DNA of 64,000 bases. It comes from GCA-002726655 sp046582185 (GTDB lineage: Bacteria; Pseudomonadota; Gammaproteobacteria; Pseudomonadales; Azotimanducaceae). This document shows, piece by piece, positions 39,303-48,817 of the stretch. Positions within the stretch are counted from its first letter, which is position 1. Each line of letters begins with the position of its first letter. The translations under genes and the position numbers were made by a program. The notes under the pieces were generated by a model. It ran no database searches and had not been told where the DNA came from. It worked only from the letters and a program-made list of their open reading frames with translations. The stretch spans positions 24,938 through 88,937 of the forward strand of contig JAYGEX010000030.1 of NCBI GenBank assembly GCA_046582185.1, in the 5' to 3' direction.

Positions 39303-40160
39303 TTAGAAGCTTCTTTCCAGGACTATTTTCCAATGTTGACCTTCTTTGCGCATGCGAAGAACTTTATCGGCGACTTCTTTATAAACATCAGAACGATAGG
39401 TCTGCTTGAAGCTTACGTCTGCAACATTGGGTTCAGCAATTTCGAACTTTTCGTAGACGATTTTTATACTAATTGAATTAGGTCGATTCAGCCTGGAGCG
39501 GCGTAATCCTTCCCAGCTTCGCCGGCTCTGCTTGCCGGGCACTTTGAAGGCACTGGAATAATTGCTCAAATATTGCGGAACGTTTTGTTCTGACCATGCT
39601 GCTGCCCACAAATCTATGGTGTCGATCAGCTGGTTCTTCACCTCATTGGTTAAGGTTGTTATCTCTTCGCTGAATTCCTGCTCAACAGAAGCGACCTTCG
39701 TCTTGCTGGATTCAGTGCTTTGCACTTGTTGAGTGCTTGTTTCCTTGACGCTGGGTTTGCTGGATTTATTTTTAGGTTCTACCGACTCCGGGGCCTGTTC
39801 TTGTGTCGCTGGAGGGCTCGCTTCGGCAGCGGCGATGGTACTCCCGGCGGGAGAATCAACCAACTCGTCATTTTTGAATATGCCAGTGTAGACAGTTCCA
39901 TCAGGCAGGATCATTGTGCCTGGGCCGTTTCGCATATCGTCTTTGAACATGCCCACAAAGCGGGTGCCATCCTGCCAGAAAATCGTGCCTTTGCCGGTTC
40001 TCTTGCCTCCTTCTACACCGCCGACATATCGTGTTCCATCCGGCCAGACAAGGGTTTTGTTTAAGGGTTCCGGAATTGCAGTTTCATTTGATGCTATATC
40101 TTCAGCGAGTAAGTTTATTGGCAAAAGAAAGGCCAGAACTGCAACCGTCAGTATTCTCAT
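39303..40160 (-). CDS. Exported MORN-repeat protein
   Basis: A 285-residue protein with a signal peptide (ILTVAVLAFLLPINLLA), three MORN-type repeats (DGTRYVGGVEGGKRTGKGT, DGTRFVGMFKDDMRNGPG, DGTVYTGIF), a Ser/Thr/Glu-rich linker and a C-terminal NTF2-like domain (WAAAWSEQNVPQYLSNYS, ending WKIVLERSF) like that in some L,D-transpeptidase-associated proteins. Probably periplasmic and envelope related; exact role unknown. Confidence 0.8.
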   Translation of the reverse strand: MRILTVAVLAFLLPINLLAEDIASNETAIPEPLNKTLVWPDGTRYVGGVEGGKRTGKGTIFWQDGTRFVGMFKDDMRNGPGTMILPDGTVYTGIFKNDELVDSPAGSTIAAAEASPPATQEQAPESVEPKNKSSKPSVKETSTQQVQSTESSKTKVASVEQEFSEEITTLTNEVKNQLIDTIDLWAAAWSEQNVPQYLSNYSSAFKVPGKQSRRSWEGLRRSRLNRPNSISIKIVYEKFEIAEPNVADVSFKQTYRSDVYKEVADKVLRMRKEGQHWKIVLERSF

Positions 40161-40272
40161 GTTGGAAAATGTTGTTCAAAGTGAAAGGGTAATATTAGCA
40201 TCATGATGCGATCTGGAACACCATGGCAATAATGTTGAGGCGCAAGACCAGCGTTCATTGTCTGCATAAAAC

Positions 40273-41295
40273 CTATTGTGATCTTCCTGTTTCGAACAGG
40301 CCAAGTCGGGCGGCCTCGTTCATAATCTGTTGTGATTCTATGATCCATGGTCCATCGCGCCGAACTTGCAGGGTTATTTCCTGACCTTCTTTAAGTTCAA
40401 TGCTTCGGTCACCGTCGAAAGCCAGAATTCCAGGGCCGGAGACGGAGATTATTTCACCAAGCCTGGCCTTTGAAATCTGGCTCACATGTATTTCATTATA
40501 GAGTCCCGGCGATATTGGCACTGTAATAGTTCTGTCTTCACTCCCGGCTTCGCCCGCAAGATTACAGTTAACGTGAACGCCAAAATCATCGCGATGGTGA
40601 CTGGGAAGCAAATAGCCTCCAATAGGGGATACGCCCACAGAGGCTGGTTCGGCTCTGGTTAACAGAATCGAGGCAATGTTTTCAGCCTGAAATGGTAGCA
40701 AGCTGCCGATATGATCATTCTTCAGGAGTACTGCGTCGATTAATGCGAGATCAGTCGTATTGGTGGATGATGTGATATGAATCTGCTTACATCGCAGACA
40801 GTTGCTCTCAGCCTTCATCTTGCCGCTGGCGATCAATCCGGCAGCTGCCCCTGCAATGGATGCTTCAACAAAGGTTGGGAATACATTATTGGTTCCTGTA
40901 GATAGCGGCAGAATGATCGCGTCCGGAAAAGTCCGGGCAACTATCCGATTGGTGCCATCCCCGCCCAGGACAATAAATACCCGGCAACCGGCGTCCCACA
41001 TCATTGACACCATTGTCTCTGTATCGGCAGCGCCGTGGCTAAGAGGAAATTCCAGAATCTCTACTCGATTCCGCTGTTCGAGATTTTCGACGGCCCTTGA
41101 ATTGATTCGGAATGGCTCGTTGGCGAGATATATTTTATCAACACCCTGGGCAAAGGCACCCAGAACAAGGCGAGTGACCTGTTGTTGTTTCTCATGATGG
41201 GTACTGGTGCTGGCCCTGGCGGCTACTCGACGTACGTCTCTGCCGGACATAGGGTTTACGACAATGCCCAGTCGACTAATATCGCCAGTGGTCAT
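40273..41295 (-). CDS. ATP-NAD kinase-like protein (COG3199/AcoX type)
   Basis: A 340-residue protein with GIVVNPMSGRD at the start and the kinase motif VLGGDGTNRIV, as in NAD and diacylglycerol kinases. The group includes AcoX from acetoin catabolism, but no acetoin genes are here. A second family member lies at 62179. Phosphoryl acceptor unknown. It follows yaaA on the same strand, 30 bases apart. Confidence 0.85.
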   Translation of the reverse strand: MTTGDISRLGIVVNPMSGRDVRRVAARASTSTHHEKQQQVTRLVLGAFAQGVDKIYLANEPFRINSRAVENLEQRNRVEILEFPLSHGAADTETMVSMMWDAGCRVFIVLGGDGTNRIVARTFPDAIILPLSTGTNNVFPTFVEASIAGAAAGLIASGKMKAESNCLRCKQIHITSSTNTTDLALIDAVLLKNDHIGSLLPFQAENIASILLTRAEPASVGVSPIGGYLLPSHHRDDFGVHVNCNLAGEAGSEDRTITVPISPGLYNEIHVSQISKARLGEIISVSGPGILAFDGDRSIELKEGQEITLQVRRDGPWIIESQQIMNEAARLGLFETGRSQ

Positions 41296-41325
41296 TTCGG
41301 CGAGAGCCAGTTCGTACAGCCTTCT

Positions 41326-42099
41326 CTAATTTGGTTTGCGTGTAAACACCCAATCGAATTCGCTTGAAAGATCACTGCTGTACTTATATCCATCGACATC
41401 GAATTCCTTAATCTGATCTGTTTTACTAATTCTGTTCTTCACGATAAATGAAGCCATGGCTCCCCTTGCCTTCTTGGTAAAGAAGCCAAGGATCTTGTAG
41501 CTGCCACCGCTGAAGTCTTTGAAAATTGGTGTGATTACATCACCTGGAAGCAAGGTTTGGTTGACGGATTTAAAGTATTCGATGGATGCGAGATTGATGA
41601 GTGTTTTATTTTTATGAGTAGCGAGTTCGTCTGCAATTCCGGTAGCGATGGTATCTCCCCAGAAGGAGTAAAGATCTTTACCCCGAAGATTTTTTAGCTT
41701 CGTCTTCATTTCCAGCCGATATGCCTGAATAAGATCCAGAGGTTTCAGCAGCCCGTACAGTCCGGACAGAATGCGCAGATTCTTTTGAACAAAAGTGAAG
41801 TCTCTTTGGTTGTAAAGTTCAGCCTCGAGGCCAAGGTATACATCTCCGCGAAAGGCGAGAATGGCCTGCTTGGCATTGTCTTTGGTAAATGGCAGATTCC
41901 ATTTCTGATATCGATCGACATTTAGCTCCGCCAGTTTCAAGCTAATACCCATCATCTTCGTTAGTTTGCGAGGCGTTTGCTTTCGCAGGAGTTCAATTAG
42001 CTCAGCGGAGTCGGTGGGAAAGTCAGCGTCCGAGGTCTTGTTGGTCACCGCCGGGGTGTCAAAATCCAGAGTCTTTGCCGGTGAAATTACAGTTAGCAT
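41326..42099 (-). CDS. yaaA: Peroxide stress protein YaaA
   Basis: A 257-residue member of the UPF0246 family, starting MLTVISPAKTLDF, with YLGLEAELYNQRDF, RILSGLYGLLKPLD and the end DWVFTRK. In E. coli YaaA lowers free intracellular iron during hydrogen peroxide stress. Length and motifs are full, and it heads a two-gene unit with the COG3199 kinase. Confidence 0.94.
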   Translation of the reverse strand: MLTVISPAKTLDFDTPAVTNKTSDADFPTDSAELIELLRKQTPRKLTKMMGISLKLAELNVDRYQKWNLPFTKDNAKQAILAFRGDVYLGLEAELYNQRDFTFVQKNLRILSGLYGLLKPLDLIQAYRLEMKTKLKNLRGKDLYSFWGDTIATGIADELATHKNKTLINLASIEYFKSVNQTLLPGDVITPIFKDFSGGSYKILGFFTKKARGAMASFIVKNRISKTDQIKEFDVDGYKYSSDLSSEFDWVFTRKPN

Positions 42100-42229
42100 T
42101 TAGTGCTTTAAGTCCTAATTGTGTGATGCAAGAGGATACAGTAGTTGTGCCTGTGGAGCGAGGTCTGGGCTTTCGCGCCTGCAGGCCCTTAATGTTCTCT
42201 CAATCCAGCATTAGACAAGCCAGGCCCAG

Positions 42230-42769
42230 GTGGTTCGAAGAGCCGTTGAAAAGGCTAATGATTCCGTATTTCATGTGTCTCAAACCCAGCCTCAATGTCA
42301 GGGCATGGGAACGACTATAGTTGCTGCGTATTATCACGACAATAAGGTTGCTATTGCCCATGTGAGTGATTCAAGAGTGTACCGATTGCGTGCGGGCCGC
42401 ATGGAACAGATTACAAAAGACCACAGCTTCGTACAGGAATTAGTTGATAAGGGGCTGTTTACGAAGGAAGAAGCGCGCACTTCAAGTAAAAAGAATGCCG
42501 TTACCAGAGCGATGGGTGTGGCGCCATATGTTGAAGTGGAAGTTCACGAACACTCGGTAGAGGTGGGTGATATATACTTGATGTGTTCCGATGGATTACA
42601 CGACCTGGTGCCTGATGTTGACATTACTACCGATGAATTTAAAACCGAAAGTGGATACTGGGCAGGGGTAGACCAGCTGTTGCCCGGAGGCTTACGTTTT
42701 AAGTCACGAAAGCTCGAACCGGGCGATATTCTCGAGATTGCCGGGATTCAAATGGAATATTGTGTCTAA
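42230..42769 (+). pseudogene. PP2C phosphatase remnant fused to an FHA-like tail
   Basis: The 179-codon frame aligns with the middle and later part of PP2C phosphatases (GMGTTIVAA, IAHVSDSRVYRLRAG, TRAMGV, YLMCSDGLHDLV). The first 70 or so residues, with the metal-binding aspartates and DGMGG, are missing, and a TAG lies 18 bases upstream in frame. After SDGLHDLVPD the sequence switches to GGLRFKSRKLEPGDILEIAGIQMEY, split here by position, which looks like the end of an FHA-containing protein. This is best read as the scar of a deletion joining two genes. Function is unlikely. Confidence 0.65.
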
Positions 42770-43165
42770 GGCGGTGGCGGTTTAATTTTCGGTAACAACG
42801 CGATGAATAGGGGCTTGCAGAGGATATCTTTTATTTGATTGTGTGCATGAGCCGACTATTCGTAAGTAAATTCATACATTGATTAATGATGGATCAGGCG
42901 AAAATTGGCGTACCATTGTCAATAATGTTTAAAAGTTAAAATCCGACGGAGAGGATGTTCACGCCGATAACTGACAGTGTTAATTGGTAATGGTCATACT
43001 AGGATGTTAAGTCGAAGGAATGGTATTCCGACATATATTTAAGACTTTGGTTTACGAGATATATTTACGACATAGTTATACGACATTGATCGATCAGCAA
43101 TCAAAAGAGGATTTGCTGACCTTTGAACACAGAATAACTGGGCAACAATTCACAGGAGAATTGCA
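42770..43165. other. Intergenic region before the FecR-like gene
   Basis: About 400 AT-rich bases. ATATATTTA and ACGACAT motifs recur between 43035 and 43090, but no gene or clear promoter stands out. It must contain the promoter of the FecR-like/cyclase pair. Confidence 0.4.
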
Positions 43166-44113
43166 ATGAACTTAAAAACTGTAAGCATGGGTATGCTGCT
43201 CGCATCACTGCTCATAGGTTTTAGTCAATTTACACTCGCTAAGGCGCCCCCCGTGGCTAAATTGGTTCAGGTGGAGGGCATGGTTGAGTACAGCCGTAAC
43301 GGCACTCGGTGGTACGCGGTACGAAGGACAAAGTACCTGTTTGCCGGTTACAAGATTCGAACGGGCAAAGACGGTTCTGGCAAGCTGATCAGTCAAGAGA
43401 CCGGCGAGACCCAACAGCTTGGCTCGAACAGTGAAATTGAAGTGATGATAGATAGCATTGCTTTGATCTCCGGAAATCTTACCGAGCCAAAGGCGGAATC
43501 TGGAAGTATATTCCAGAGCCTGAAGAACAAATTTGCGAAGGCGCAGCGATACACCACGGTTCGACGTAGTCTGAATTCGAGCGATGAGCAAATGTGTGAC
43601 AACAAAGTTCGAACAATCAAGAGCATAACCTTGTCTCCTTCTCATCCTGAATTAGTCTGGAGAAATGCGTGCCCTGAATATTCTTATCGCATGGTGATTG
43701 ATGGCAATGCCATAGAAGTCTCCGCGCAATCTACTGCTGAAATGATTCGCTATAAAGTGAAGGATGTAGCGCCTGGTGAGCATAGTTATCGTGTAGAAGT
43801 GCTGGACCACGAAGGTGGCGCATATATCCCACGTAAGGATAGTACATTCACATGGATAACCAAGAAGGATCAGAAGTCTATCTCCAAGCAGCTTAAGACC
43901 TTTGGCGATGATGTCTTTGAGCAGACCAGTTATCTCGAAGAAAATGGTATGTATGTTGCTGCGATGGATGCATATCGTGAATATTTTCTGGAAAATTCCG
44001 ACGATAACGACATGCGGCCTCTGCTGATCAAGTCTTATAACGATCTGAAGTTAACTAACCTGAGGCAGAGCGAAGCCAGGCTGTATAACGCTGGTCTAGA
44101 GGAAGACTTTTAG
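43166..44113 (+). CDS. Exported FecR-like domain protein
   Basis: A 315-residue protein with a signal peptide (MGMLLASLLIGFSQFTLA). Residues 30-110 resemble the FecR beta-sandwich (VEGMVEYSRNGTRWYAVRRTKYLFAGYKIRTGKDG, quoted here only in part by its outline), and the C-terminal part is helical and possibly TPR-like. AGGAGAATT precedes the ATG. It lies before a CHASE2 adenylate cyclase, a common pairing in Proteobacteria, and may help the sensor in the periplasm. A terminator separates the two. Confidence 0.75.
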   Translation: MNLKTVSMGMLLASLLIGFSQFTLAKAPPVAKLVQVEGMVEYSRNGTRWYAVRRTKYLFAGYKIRTGKDGSGKLISQETGETQQLGSNSEIEVMIDSIALISGNLTEPKAESGSIFQSLKNKFAKAQRYTTVRRSLNSSDEQMCDNKVRTIKSITLSPSHPELVWRNACPEYSYRMVIDGNAIEVSAQSTAEMIRYKVKDVAPGEHSYRVEVLDHEGGAYIPRKDSTFTWITKKDQKSISKQLKTFGDDVFEQTSYLEENGMYVAAMDAYREYFLENSDDNDMRPLLIKSYNDLKLTNLRQSEARLYNAGLEEDF

Positions 44114-44151
44114 AGAGTCTGGACTTCACGTACAGTTGAGCACTGTAAAAG

Positions 44152-44187
44152 CCCGCAGCTATCTATTAAGATGACTGCGGGTTTTTT
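44152..44187 (+). terminator. Intrinsic terminator after the FecR-like gene
   Basis: CCCGCAG (44152-44158) pairs with CTGCGGG (44175-44181), followed by six T residues. It ends the FecR-like transcript 40 bases after its stop, so the cyclase needs its own promoter or read-through. Confidence 0.88.
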
Positions 44188-44241
44188 ATGTCCGTAAATT
44201 GTAAGGCGTGGTTATTAAAGAGTTAGTATAGAGAGTCATCT

Positions 44242-46311
44242 ATGGGGACTACCGTAAAGCGCAACGACATTGTTGCGATTGCACTAGTATTTGTGTTCGC
44301 CATTTTCCTCGAGCATATTGAGGCATTTTCCCTAATTGAAGATGAGTCCTTGTCATATCGGCATATATTGAGGACGCATTTTGCTGACGACGAATTGACC
44401 AGTCCGTCAGAAGACATCCTGATCGTATATACCGATGAAGATTTTTACGCCGATTACGACAAATTTCCCTTGCGCAGAGTTGATCTGTCCCCTGTTATTG
44501 TACGTTTGAAGGATATGGGCGCAGCGGTGATCGCAGTTGACATGCTGCTGGACTTCAACAGCGCCTATGGTGAAGATCCGACCTTGGCCATGGCACTTGA
44601 GGAAGCAGGTAATGTCCTGCTGGTTTCCCAGGCCGAAATCGAAGGCGATGCATTTGTAAAAATGAATTTGGCGATTCCTCTTTTCGATAGCTTGACGCAA
44701 TCCGGTTATTCAAATATCAGCTCCAACAGCGCGATTTCCGAGAGTATCGTGCGCTTACGAATCTATCCCGAAATTGCGGAGCTCGAAGACGGCTGGCCCT
44801 TTGCTGTTAAAGCGGTCTCCATGTTTATGGACGCTGATCCCGAAATAGATAAAAATACCTTGTATATCGGCGATGAAGTTGAAGTTTCTCTCAATCAGAA
44901 TAACGAGCTCTACATTGACTACCCATTGTTGCCGCCAAGCGGCGATAAAGTGTCGCGGCTGCATGAAGTCGTTGGAATTTCACTGTCGGATATCCTGTTT
45001 GTTGAAGATGAAGAGGAGCTGGAAGATTTAGCCTTTCTGGTCGATGGTCGAATAGTGCTCATCGGTGAAGTGGCTGAGGTTGCCCACGATGAATTTGAAA
45101 CGCCCGTTGGAAATGTCTATGGAGTGAGCATCATTGCCAGCACAATAGCCACTATACTTAGAAGTGGGCCATTATATGCAGCGCCCTTCGCTGCCGAGAT
45201 CTTCGTGATGCTGGTGCTGATAGGCGTATTCCTTGGCACAAGGAGCATCCAGGCGCCACTGAGAAGAAATGTGATCAGCTTTGGCGCCCTTGGGGTTTAT
45301 ATCATTGGAGCGTTCCTTACCTACATTTATGCTGGTCTCATATTTTCCATGAGTTATGCATTGCTTGCTTCGTTAATCGTTATCAGCATGATAAATATTC
45401 GCTTCTATCTCAATGAAATGGGGCAGAAGGCACTGATCCGGGATGCGTTTGGGCAATACCTCTCGCCGAAGGTCGTTGCCGATCTGGTGAAAGACCCAGG
45501 AAAATTGTCTCTGGGTGGCGAAGAAAGAGAAATGACCGCCTACTTTTCTGATATTTCGAAATTTTCCACCTTCTCTGAAACGATGACACCGACAGAGCTG
45601 GTTAATGTGCTCAATGAATATCTCACGGAGATGTGTAACATCATTATCGGCCTGGAGGGCACTGTTGATAAGTTTGAAGGGGACGCGATTATTGCATTCT
45701 GGGGTGCCCCGACCATTCAACATGATCACGCAAAACTTGCCTGCTTTGCCAGCATTGATATGAACAAAGCGCTAGTCCCCCTGCGTGACAAATGGGTGGC
45801 GGAAGGGCGCCCGGCTATATCTGTGCGTATGGGGCTCAATTCCGGTTTGATGACAGTAGGCAACATGGGTTCGGCGCAAAGAATGGACTACACGATGATG
45901 GGTGATGCCGTTAATCTTGCAGCCAGATTAGAAGGCGCAAACAAAGCTTATACGTCGGGCCTTATGATCTCTGAAGCAACTTATAGTAGTTGTCAGACAG
46001 ATGTCGATGTCCGTGAGCTGGATACTATCAGGGTGGTAGGTCGATCAGAGGCGGTAAAGGTGTATCAATTGCTGGAACGCAAGAATCAGACATCAGGTAA
46101 AATGGCAGATCTGGTCACTCAGTTTGAGAGGGCGCTTGAGACCTATAAAGATGGAAACTACAGTGACGCACTTGCCAGCTTTGAACTATGTACCCAGATC
46201 GATGAAAGTGATGGTCCGGCGCTAACCTATATCGAGCGCTGTCGTGGCTTCATTCAACAACCCCCTGCTTCTGATTGGGATGGTGTCCATACATTGACGG
46301 ATAAAGGTTAG
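44242..46311 (+). CDS. CHASE2-domain adenylate/guanylate cyclase
   Basis: A 689-residue membrane cyclase. One N-terminal helix (9-24), a periplasmic CHASE2 sensor (about 35-305), three more helices (315-390), then a class III cyclase domain (about 425-600). Metal aspartates are in YFSDIS (D437) and FEGDAII (D481); GLNSG and [13 protein letters not shown] are conserved. A TPR-like tail ([14 protein letters not shown]) follows. It makes cAMP or cGMP on an outside signal. The stop is three bases before the BolA-like start. Confidence 0.92.
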   Translation: MGTTVKRNDIVAIALVFVFAIFLEHIEAFSLIEDESLSYRHILRTHFADDELTSPSEDILIVYTDEDFYADYDKFPLRRVDLSPVIVRLKDMGAAVIAVDMLLDFNSAYGEDPTLAMALEEAGNVLLVSQAEIEGDAFVKMNLAIPLFDSLTQSGYSNISSNSAISESIVRLRIYPEIAELEDGWPFAVKAVSMFMDADPEIDKNTLYIGDEVEVSLNQNNELYIDYPLLPPSGDKVSRLHEVVGISLSDILFVEDEEELEDLAFLVDGRIVLIGEVAEVAHDEFETPVGNVYGVSIIASTIATILRSGPLYAAPFAAEIFVMLVLIGVFLGTRSIQAPLRRNVISFGALGVYIIGAFLTYIYAGLIFSMSYALLASLIVISMINIRFYLNEMGQKALIRDAFGQYLSPKVVADLVKDPGKLSLGGEEREMTAYFSDISKFSTFSETMTPTELVNVLNEYLTEMCNIIIGLEGTVDKFEGDAIIAFWGAPTIQHDHAKLACFASIDMNKALVPLRDKWVAEGRPAISVRMGLNSGLMTVGNMGSAQRMDYTMMGDAVNLAARLEGANKAYTSGLMISEATYSSCQTDVDVRELDTIRVVGRSEAVKVYQLLERKNQTSGKMADLVTQFERALETYKDGNYSDALASFELCTQIDESDGPALTYIERCRGFIQQPPASDWDGVHTLTDKG

Positions 46312-46313
46312 GC

Positions 46314-46679
46314 ATGTCGATTCAACAGACAATAGAAGAGAAGCTGACTATAGCGCTGGATCCTCTGCATCTGGAGGTTGAGAACGAGAGTAACAAGCAC
46401 AATGTTCCACCTGGATCAGAATCACATTTCAGGGTCGTGTTGGTATCTGATGATTTTGAAGGTGACCGGCTGATACAACGGCATAAAAAAGTTAACCGTA
46501 TTCTGAGTGATGAACTGGCTAATCATATTCATGCACTTTCCATGCATACCTATACCTTGTCGGAATGGCAGGTCCGGCATGGCGACGCCCCTTTGTCTCC
46601 TCCTTGTTTAGGTGGGGAAAGTTTAGGTGGGGAAAGATCAGGCGGTGAGGGCCAGGTCGGCGATGCCAAGGTTGTTTAG
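46314..46679 (+). CDS. BolA-family protein
   Basis: A 121-residue protein whose first 90 residues match Bol[25 protein letters not shown] split around the conserved core, [18 protein letters not shown] with the late conserved histidine. BolA proteins work with monothiol glutaredoxins in iron-sulphur handling and in stress morphology. The last 30 residues are a Gly/Glu-rich tail from a 15-base tandem repeat, not part of the family. It starts three bases after the cyclase stop. Confidence 0.85.
   Translation: MSIQQTIEEKLTIALDPLHLEVENESNKHNVPPGSESHFRVVLVSDDFEGDRLIQRHKKVNRILSDELANHIHALSMHTYTLSEWQVRHGDAPLSPPCLGGESLGGERSGGEGQVGDAKVV
46607..46651. repeat. Tandem 15-bp repeat in the BolA-like gene
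   Basis: TTTAGGTGGGGAAAG occurs twice (46607-46621, 46622-46636), followed by a diverged third copy (46637-46651). It encodes the repetitive [14 protein letters not shown] tail. Confidence 0.88.
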
Positions 46680-46682
46680 GCC

Positions 46683-47432
46683 TTGCCTTACTTCAACAAC
46701 CGCTCTACCCGAAAAGTTAGCACTCCCGGTGCCGATCCATCCTATACACGTACTGTACAAGTAGCAGGCCTTCCCACTGACATACTGATTAAGCGGTGTC
46801 GTCGTAAGACGATGGCCTTGCATGTATATCCGGGTAAAGTCGTAGAGCTGCGCGTACCATTGAAGTGTCCGTGGCGAGAGATTGATGACTTTCTCGATTC
46901 AAGGTTAGGCTGGATTGAAGATGCACAGCATGAACTGGCAAATAGTCCTGTGCCTGCCCCGCCTGAATATACGGAAGATAGCCTGCATCGGTTTATGGGC
47001 GTGAAATATCCACTGCGCCTTGAGTATGGGACTCGAAGTCGGGTTGATCTGGAGTTTGGAATGTTAAAGGTAAAATGCAGGATGCCAGGGAATCAGGCTA
47101 CTGTGGCGGGTCATATTGACTCATGGTATCGGAGGCAGGCGATGGACAGGTTCCCGGACAGGATCTCAGAGTGTTTGCAGAAGTTTCCTGAACCGCGGCC
47201 CCATCGAAATCTGATTGTAAGAAAAATGAAAGCCCGGTGGGGAAGCTGCGCTCACAATGGAGACATATGTTTGAACTCTTTGCTGGTCAAGTTTCCCGAG
47301 ACCGCCATTGATTTTGTCATCACCCACGAGCTTTGCCACTTACATCACTTCTCCCACAGTAAAGGTTTTTATAGCTTGCTTGAATCGCTTATGCCGGATT
47401 GGAAGGAACGGGAACAACTACTCGTCGGCTGA
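46683..47432 (+). CDS. YgjP-like zinc metallopeptidase
   Basis: A 249-residue DUF45/YgjP-type protein. The zinc motif HELCHLHHFSHSKGFY (HExxH plus a downstream histidine) follows the family segments RRKTMALHV, MKARWGSC and CLNSLL. The predicted TTG start lies three bases after the BolA-like stop, suggesting coupling; an ATG start further in is possible. Cytoplasmic; target unknown. Overlaps convergently with the end of the esterase gene. Confidence 0.87.
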   Translation: MPYFNNRSTRKVSTPGADPSYTRTVQVAGLPTDILIKRCRRKTMALHVYPGKVVELRVPLKCPWREIDDFLDSRLGWIEDAQHELANSPVPAPPEYTEDSLHRFMGVKYPLRLEYGTRSRVDLEFGMLKVKCRMPGNQATVAGHIDSWYRRQAMDRFPDRISECLQKFPEPRPHRNLIVRKMKARWGSCAHNGDICLNSLLVKFPETAIDFVITHELCHLHHFSHSKGFYSLLESLMPDWKEREQLLVG

Positions 47433-48113
47433 GTCTTGCTCGATTAGTATCGACTCAAGTGCGGGCCATATGTCATCCAGGAGCAGGCTTTGTGCCTCCG
47501 GCGTTGGATGAATACCATCCGCCTGAAGCAATGATTCCTGTGTGCTTACGCCTTCCAAAAAGTGTGGCACGAATACCAGGCCATACTTTTCTGCAATATG
47601 GGAGAATATGCCTTCGAAGGCCTTGGTATAGCGGCGACCATAATTTGGCGGGAGTACCATGCCTACCAGCAAAACGTCTGCTCCTGTGGCTCTTATGGAA
47701 TTGATCATAGAGTCCAGATTCCGCTGGATTTTGTCGATAGGGTATCCACGCAGCCCATCGTTGCCGCCTAATTCCAGAATGACGAGATCGGGTTGGTGAA
47801 TTTGCAGTGTTTTAGGTAATCTAACCACGCCGCCGCCAGTGGTTTCGCCGCTGACGCTGGCGTTGATTACGTCGTAGGCTGGTTCTTGTGTCTTAAGTCG
47901 TTTCGTGAGTAGTTGCACCCAGCCCTGTTCCCGCTTCATTCCATATGCTGCGCTGATACTGTCGCCATAAACCAGGATGGTCGCTGACTCGCCCGGCATT
48001 GGGACAGACTGAACGCTGGACGGGACGGAAGCGGTTGCGGGAAAGCAAAGAATCGAAATAATAAGGATGCTGGTAAACATCCCCCTCACAAAGCTGGTAA
48101 CGGGATCCAGCAT
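47418..48113 (-). CDS. tesA: TesA-type SGNH arylesterase/lysophospholipase
   Basis: A 231-residue periplasmic esterase with a signal peptide (TSILIISILCFPATA). SGNH blocks are VYGDSISAAYGM (Ser), SVSGETTGGG (Gly), ELGGNDGLRG (Asn) and DGIHPTPEAQ (Asp-His). TesA hydrolyses acyl thioesters, esters and lysophospholipids. ATG 48113 is taken; ATG 48080 just before the hydrophobic segment is another option. The divergent neighbour is a YbbA-like ATPase, the same tesA-ybbAP layout as in E. coli. Confidence 0.9.
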   Translation of the reverse strand: MLDPVTSFVRGMFTSILIISILCFPATASVPSSVQSVPMPGESATILVYGDSISAAYGMKREQGWVQLLTKRLKTQEPAYDVINASVSGETTGGGVVRLPKTLQIHQPDLVILELGGNDGLRGYPIDKIQRNLDSMINSIRATGADVLLVGMVLPPNYGRRYTKAFEGIFSHIAEKYGLVFVPHFLEGVSTQESLLQADGIHPTPEAQSLLLDDIWPALESILIEQDSADE

Positions 48114-48147
48114 TGAATTAAAAAAGGTTGTATTTAAATTGGAAACA

Positions 48148-48816
48148 ATGATCAAAACGGTAGGCCTCGGGAAAACTGTTCGCACCTCAGAGGGGCAGCT
48201 CACCATATTGAAAGGGATTGACCTTGAAATCAAGAAGTCTGAATCTGTCGCCGTAGTCGGCGCTTCCGGATCTGGGAAAACGACACTGCTGAGTTTACTC
48301 GCTGGCCTGGATACACCGAGCCATGGTTCAATTTTCCTGGGCAACAAGGAATTGACAGCCATGGATGAAGAGCAGCGTGCCCGGGTTCGCGGTGAAATGG
48401 TTGGTTTTGTGTTTCAAACATTTCAGCTCCTATCAAGCCTCACTGCAATCGAAAACGTGATGCTGCCGGCTGAATTAAAAGGGGACGGCCAGGCAGAGGC
48501 CAAGGCCCACGACTTGCTGGAGCGCGTTGGACTCGGACATCGATTTACCCACTATCCCCGGCAACTCTCAGGTGGGGAACAACAACGGGTCGCTATTGCA
48601 CGTGCCTTCGCCTCGTCCGCCAAGGTATTGTTCGCCGATGAGCCCACCGGCAACCTGGATACGGCCACTGGTGCGCATATTATCGACCTGATCTTTGAGC
48701 TGAATGAGGAATTTGGCACAACACTTGTGCTGGTGACTCATGATTCAAGACTGGCGGACCGATGTGATCGGTCGATTGTTATTGAATCCGGTGAACTCGT
48801 TAGCGGCGGGGTATAA
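48148..48816 (+). CDS. ybbA: ABC transporter ATPase, YbbA/LolD type
   Basis: A 222-residue ATPase with Walker A GASGSGKTT, Q-loop VFQTFQLL, signature LSGGEQQR and Walker B VLFADEPTGNLD, as in the LolD/MacB-like group. ATG 48148 is used; an upstream in-frame codon at 48067 would overlap the divergent tesA start. It pairs with the FtsX-like permease starting two bases after its stop. In E. coli YbbA-YbbP pairs with TesA. Confidence 0.92.
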   Translation: MIKTVGLGKTVRTSEGQLTILKGIDLEIKKSESVAVVGASGSGKTTLLSLLAGLDTPSHGSIFLGNKELTAMDEEQRARVRGEMVGFVFQTFQLLSSLTAIENVMLPAELKGDGQAEAKAHDLLERVGLGHRFTHYPRQLSGGEQQRVAIARAFASSAKVLFADEPTGNLDTATGAHIIDLIFELNEEFGTTLVLVTHDSRLADRCDRSIVIESGELVSGGV

Positions 48817-48817
48817 G

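Noticed and set aside
39303..40160. MORN protein as an L,D-transpeptidase
   Set aside because: No catalytic HxxxxxxxSHGC-type motif; only the accessory C-terminal domain is similar.
47418..48362. Longer version of the TesA-type gene starting at 48362
   Set aside because: It would run across the ybbA coding region and place about 80 residues before the signal peptide.
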